From the NCBI GenBank assembly GCA_012514255.1, contig JAAZAP010000339.1:1-8752 (forward strand): DNA of 8,752 nt, given 5' to 3'. Origin of the DNA: Bacteroidales bacterium. Lineage in GTDB: Bacteria; Bacteroidota; Bacteroidia; Bacteroidales; VadinHA17. Positions 6,310 to 8,752 of the stretch are shown piece after piece. Both the position numbers and the translations under genes were made by a program. Under the pieces are notes generated by a model. That model was not told where the DNA came from, searched no databases, and saw only the letters and a program-made list of their open reading frames with translations. How positions within the stretch are numbered: position 1 is the stretch's first letter; each line of letters starts with the position of its first letter.

Positions 6310-8175
6310 TCAGTTTATTCCCAGTATCCTGTTGAACATCTCCAGTGTCTCAAGCACGTTTGATCTGATGCTTATAAAGTGCTCCACTCCCCCGGCCTTC
6401 AGCTCATCCATGCATGGCGGGTTTCCAGCCACAACCACCACCGCCCTGCCGGCTGTGATTGTGAATGCTTCTTTTGCCACCGTGGCGTACTCTTCGTCGG
6501 AGCTGCAGAGGACTATGATGTCAGCCTTTGCCTCCAGTGCTGCATTGACGCCGTCAGCAACACTCTCAAAGCCATTGTTGTCTCTCACCTCGTAACCGGC
6601 CACAGCGAAAAAATTAGCTGAGAACTGCGCCCTGGCCCGTCTCATGGCCAGATCGCCAATGGTAAGCATAAAGACTACCGGTCTGCGGGCTGATCTCTCC
6701 GTGGCCAGCCTGAGTCTCTCGAACCCGTCTGCCCCGCGGGCAGGTATGATTGGTTGAACCTCATGATCAGCAGAAGGCCGGTAATCGGAAAAGAGCCTGT
6801 CATGATCATGTTCCGGTGCCCTGCTTTCCCTGAAATCGGGGTACTGGTTGGTGCCCAGCAGCACCTCCTTCCTCCTGGCCATGTCAGCCTTGCGTGCTGC
6901 TGCTGACGCACTGATGCGATCCTGGATAATTCCTTTCCGGAGTGACGCCAGGAATCCCCCCACCTGTTCAATCTCCAGGAATATCTTCCATGCCTCACCT
7001 GCCATCATTGAGGTCAGTTCCTCTATGTAGTATGAACCTGCCCCGGGGTCAACCACCTTGTCGAGGTGAGCCTCCTCCATAAGCAGGAGCTGCTGGTTGC
7101 GGGCAATCCTTTCGGAGAACTCGCCTGCGCTGCGGAACACGGTGTCAAAGGGCTCCACGGTGACCGACTCAGCCCCGCCAAGCACCGCCGACATGGCTTC
7201 GGTCTGCGTACGCAGCATGTTGACGTACGGATCATACAATGTCTTGTTCCATCTGCCGGTGATGGCATGGATGTGCATGTAGGCTGATGCTTCATCAACT
7301 GCTCCGTACTCCTTCACTATTGCTGCCCAGAGCATCCTTGCCGCTCGCAGCCTGGCTATCTCCGGGAAAAAATCAGACCCTATGCCCAGGGTAAATCTCA
7401 TGGCTCCCGCAGCATCATCAGCGCTGATGCCCCTTGCCGTCAGTGCAGCAAGATACTCGCTGCCCAGGGCAAGCGTATAAGCCAGCTCTGCCACCGGCCC
7501 GGCACCTGCGTTGCTGAAGAGTGTCCCTGCCGGTTCCAGGCACCTGAGACCCAGCTCCCCGGCACACTCCCTGACCAGATCAGCCAGGTAATCGAGCCCC
7601 TCCTCCACGGAGACACACAGCTTGCCGTTGGCGGCCAGCCTTCCCAGCGGATCAGCCGATATGGTAATACTGACCTGCTGCATGTCAGTATGAGTGGCTT
7701 TCAGCCATGCCTTGAGCGCTGCCAGGAGCTCCTTCGCCTTGCCGGCCACTGAAAAATTGAGCTCCACGCTCTCCGGGTGAATATCCTTCAGGAGGCAGGC
7801 TATATTTTCATTGCTGACAGTGTCAGGGTCTGCAATCACAAAGCCCAGTGAGGTGATACCCCTCATCGGTATGTCAAGGGCTTTCCTGTTTGCTGTTTTA
7901 TAATCCGTGACGTTGATATCCTGCCTGATGAGCCAGTTGTTGCCTGCCACCTGCAAGCCCCTCGTAAACGGGAAATCGCCCGGCAGCAGCCTGCTGTGAG
8001 GAAGGCTGTCAAGATCTTCCTGCCTGTAGAAAGGCATGACGGAGAGGCCGTCACGGGTCCTCCAGACCAGTTTCTTGTTGAAATCGGCGCCCTTCAGATC
8101 AGCATTGATCTTCTCCATCCACTCTTCAGTGGTAACGGGCGGAAATTGTTCGAATAGTCTCTTTTTCTTGTCCAT
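6310..8175 (-). CDS. mutA: Methylmalonyl-CoA mutase small (non-catalytic) subunit
   Basis: This is the structural partner of MutB in the bacterial heterodimer. From ATG 8175 the protein is 621 residues, beginning with the family-typical FPPVTTEEWMEKI (11-23) and DLKGADFNKKLVWRT (26-40). A TTG at 8184 would add three residues but is less likely. The barrel domain is related to MutB: compare VDPGAGSYYIEELT with [14 protein letters not shown], and SERIARNQQ with SARIARNTQ. The C-terminal flavodoxin-like domain (about 497-621) has lost the cobalamin motif: the position of DGHDRG reads GDLAMRR (507-513), with no histidine ligand. This is expected for the small subunit, which does not bind B12. The gene sits 6 bp before mutB and 74 bp after prfB. 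No Shine-Dalgarno is visible. No meaB chaperone or epimerase gene is in view. Confidence 0.95.
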   Translation of the reverse strand: MDKKKRLFEQFPPVTTEEWMEKINADLKGADFNKKLVWRTRDGLSVMPFYRQEDLDSLPHSRLLPGDFPFTRGLQVAGNNWLIRQDINVTDYKTANRKALDIPMRGITSLGFVIADPDTVSNENIACLLKDIHPESVELNFSVAGKAKELLAALKAWLKATHTDMQQVSITISADPLGRLAANGKLCVSVEEGLDYLADLVRECAGELGLRCLEPAGTLFSNAGAGPVAELAYTLALGSEYLAALTARGISADDAAGAMRFTLGIGSDFFPEIARLRAARMLWAAIVKEYGAVDEASAYMHIHAITGRWNKTLYDPYVNMLRTQTEAMSAVLGGAESVTVEPFDTVFRSAGEFSERIARNQQLLLMEEAHLDKVVDPGAGSYYIEELTSMMAGEAWKIFLEIEQVGGFLASLRKGIIQDRISASAAARKADMARRKEVLLGTNQYPDFRESRAPEHDHDRLFSDYRPSADHEVQPIIPARGADGFERLRLATERSARRPVVFMLTIGDLAMRRARAQFSANFFAVAGYEVRDNNGFESVADGVNAALEAKADIIVLCSSDEEYATVAKEAFTITAGRAVVVVAGNPPCMDELKAGGVEHFISIRSNVLETLEMFNRILGIN

Positions 8176-8205
8176 CAGGATCAATATTGCTGAGGGTTGT
8201 AAATT

Positions 8206-8236
8206 AAAGCATTGCAGGATGTTTAAACCATGCTTT
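8206..8236 (-). terminator. Weak stem-loop in the prfB-mutA spacer, possible prfB terminator
   Basis: The spacer between the prfB stop and mutA holds a perfect 7-bp inverted repeat, AAAGCAT at 8206-8212 and ATGCTTT at 8230-8236, with a 17-nt loop containing the palindrome GTTTAAAC. On the minus strand it begins 13 nt after the prfB stop, and the second arm runs into CTTTAATTT, a broken T-run. The stem is A/T-rich and would be weak. It could end prfB transcription before mutA, but this rests on position and symmetry alone. Confidence 0.3.
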
Positions 8237-8249
8237 TTATCATGACCTG

Positions 8250-8752
8250 CTACTCCTTGCCACCAAACTCCATCAGGTAAGCTTTGATGAATTCGTCAAT
8301 CTCCCCGTCGAGCACAGCCTGTGCGTTTCCAGCTTCGTAACCGGTTCGCAGGTCCTTCACAAGTTTATAGGGATGCAGGGTGTATGAACGTATCTGCGAG
8401 CCCCATTCGATTTTCTTCTTTGCACCCTCTATCTTTGCTGTCTCTTCCTGCCTCTTTCTCAGCTCCATCTCGTACAGGTGCGATCTGAGAAGGCGCAGGG
8501 CGTTCTCCTTGTTCTGTCCCTGGGAGCGCGACTCCTGGTTCTCTATAACCAGGCCGGTTGGCGCATGGCGAAGGCGGACAGCTGTCTCAACCTTGTTGAC
8601 ATTCTGTCCTCCGGCACCCGAGGAACGGAAGGTCTCCCAGGTGATATCTGCCGGGTTGATCTCGATGGTTATGTCATCATCCACCAGCGGTGCCACGAAG
8701 ACTGACGCAAAGGTGGTCTGTCTCTTACCCTGGGCGTTGAAGGGCGATATGC
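8250..8752 (-). CDS. prfB: Peptide chain release factor 2, C-terminal part (cut by window edge)
   Basis: RF2 recognises UAA and UGA stop codons and triggers release of the finished protein from the ribosome. Reading continues in frame to the right edge, so only about the last 167 residues are seen. At 8739-8747 the codons give SPF, the RF2-specific stop-codon recognition tripeptide, in the order [19 protein letters not shown]; this separates it from RF1 (PxT). [12 protein letters not shown] follows, with the catalytic GGQ whose glutamine is codon 8604-8606, the PrmC target. The C-terminal helical part ([14 protein letters not shown], then [11 protein letters not shown]) is typical of Bacteroidota RF2. 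A GTG at 8696 is only an internal valine, not a start. The gene ends with TAG. The N-terminal domain and any programmed frameshift site lie outside the window. A 65-bp spacer with a weak stem-loop separates the stop from position 8184, just upstream of mutA. Confidence 0.96.
   Translation of the reverse strand, partial: ISPFNAQGKRQTTFASVFVAPLVDDDITIEINPADITWETFRSSGAGGQNVNKVETAVRLRHAPTGLVIENQESRSQGQNKENALRLLRSHLYEMELRKRQEETAKIEGAKKKIEWGSQIRSYTLHPYKLVKDLRTGYEAGNAQAVLDGEIDEFIKAYLMEFGGKE

Noticed and set aside
6507..6700. Missing DxHxxG cobalamin motif in the small mutase subunit (GDLAMRR instead)
   Set aside because: This is normal for the non-catalytic small subunit and does not indicate decay; MutB keeps the intact motif.
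8176..8249. Possible cobalamin riboswitch or promoter before mutA
   Set aside because: The gap is too short for a cobalamin riboswitch. The best -7-like string (TAATTTAC on the minus strand, 8199-8206) differs from TAnnTTTG at two bases, and its upstream TTTA is only 17 nt away.
8694..8696. GTG as a start giving a 148-residue release-factor-like protein
   Set aside because: The reading frame continues upstream to the window edge and encodes the RF2 SPF region, so this GTG is an internal valine codon, not the start of a short RF2-like protein.

Overview
The window is ordinary bacterial chromosome, almost fully coding, most likely from the Bacteroidota (Bacteroidales/Marinilabiliales-like). 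Three things support this. The gene order is ribD divergent from prmC-recX. There is a TAnnTTTG-type -7 box (TATCTTTG, 1106-1113) directly before prmC. Most starts lack a Shine-Dalgarno sequence. The two-subunit methylmalonyl-CoA mutase and the DUF4190/DUF2752 small membrane proteins also fit. I see no tRNA, rRNA, CRISPR array, insertion sequence or phage gene.

Layout: 43-1092 (-) is ribD, riboflavin synthesis. A 25-bp divergent gap separates it from prmC (1118-1984, +) and recX (1977-2468, +), which overlap by 8 bp. After a 65-bp convergent gap, the rest is on the minus strand. Read in its own direction (right to left) it holds: the 3' part of prfB, release factor 2 (8250-8752, cut by the window edge); a 65-bp gap with a weak stem-loop; mutA (6310-8175) and mutB (4147-6303), the small and large subunits of methylmalonyl-CoA mutase; a lipoprotein with a one-cysteine thioredoxin fold (3494-4150), whose ATG overlaps the mutB stop; a DUF4190 membrane protein (2977-3474); and a DUF2752 membrane protein (2534-2983) starting at a GTG that overlaps the previous stop.

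How the genes relate: MutA and MutB form the B12-dependent enzyme that interconverts succinyl-CoA and (R)-methylmalonyl-CoA, used for propionate formation or propionyl-CoA use. The three genes downstream are packed so tightly that they are probably on the same transcript, but their products are predicted to sit in or beyond the inner membrane, so a direct role with the mutase is not evident. PrmC methylates the GGQ glutamine of release factors, and one of its substrates, RF2, is encoded at the other end of the window.

I did not find a convincing new system. The points most worth a second look are the mutase-coupled cell-envelope genes, the one-cysteine WCPDS active site in the thioredoxin-like lipoprotein, and the nearly leaderless promoter of prmC.
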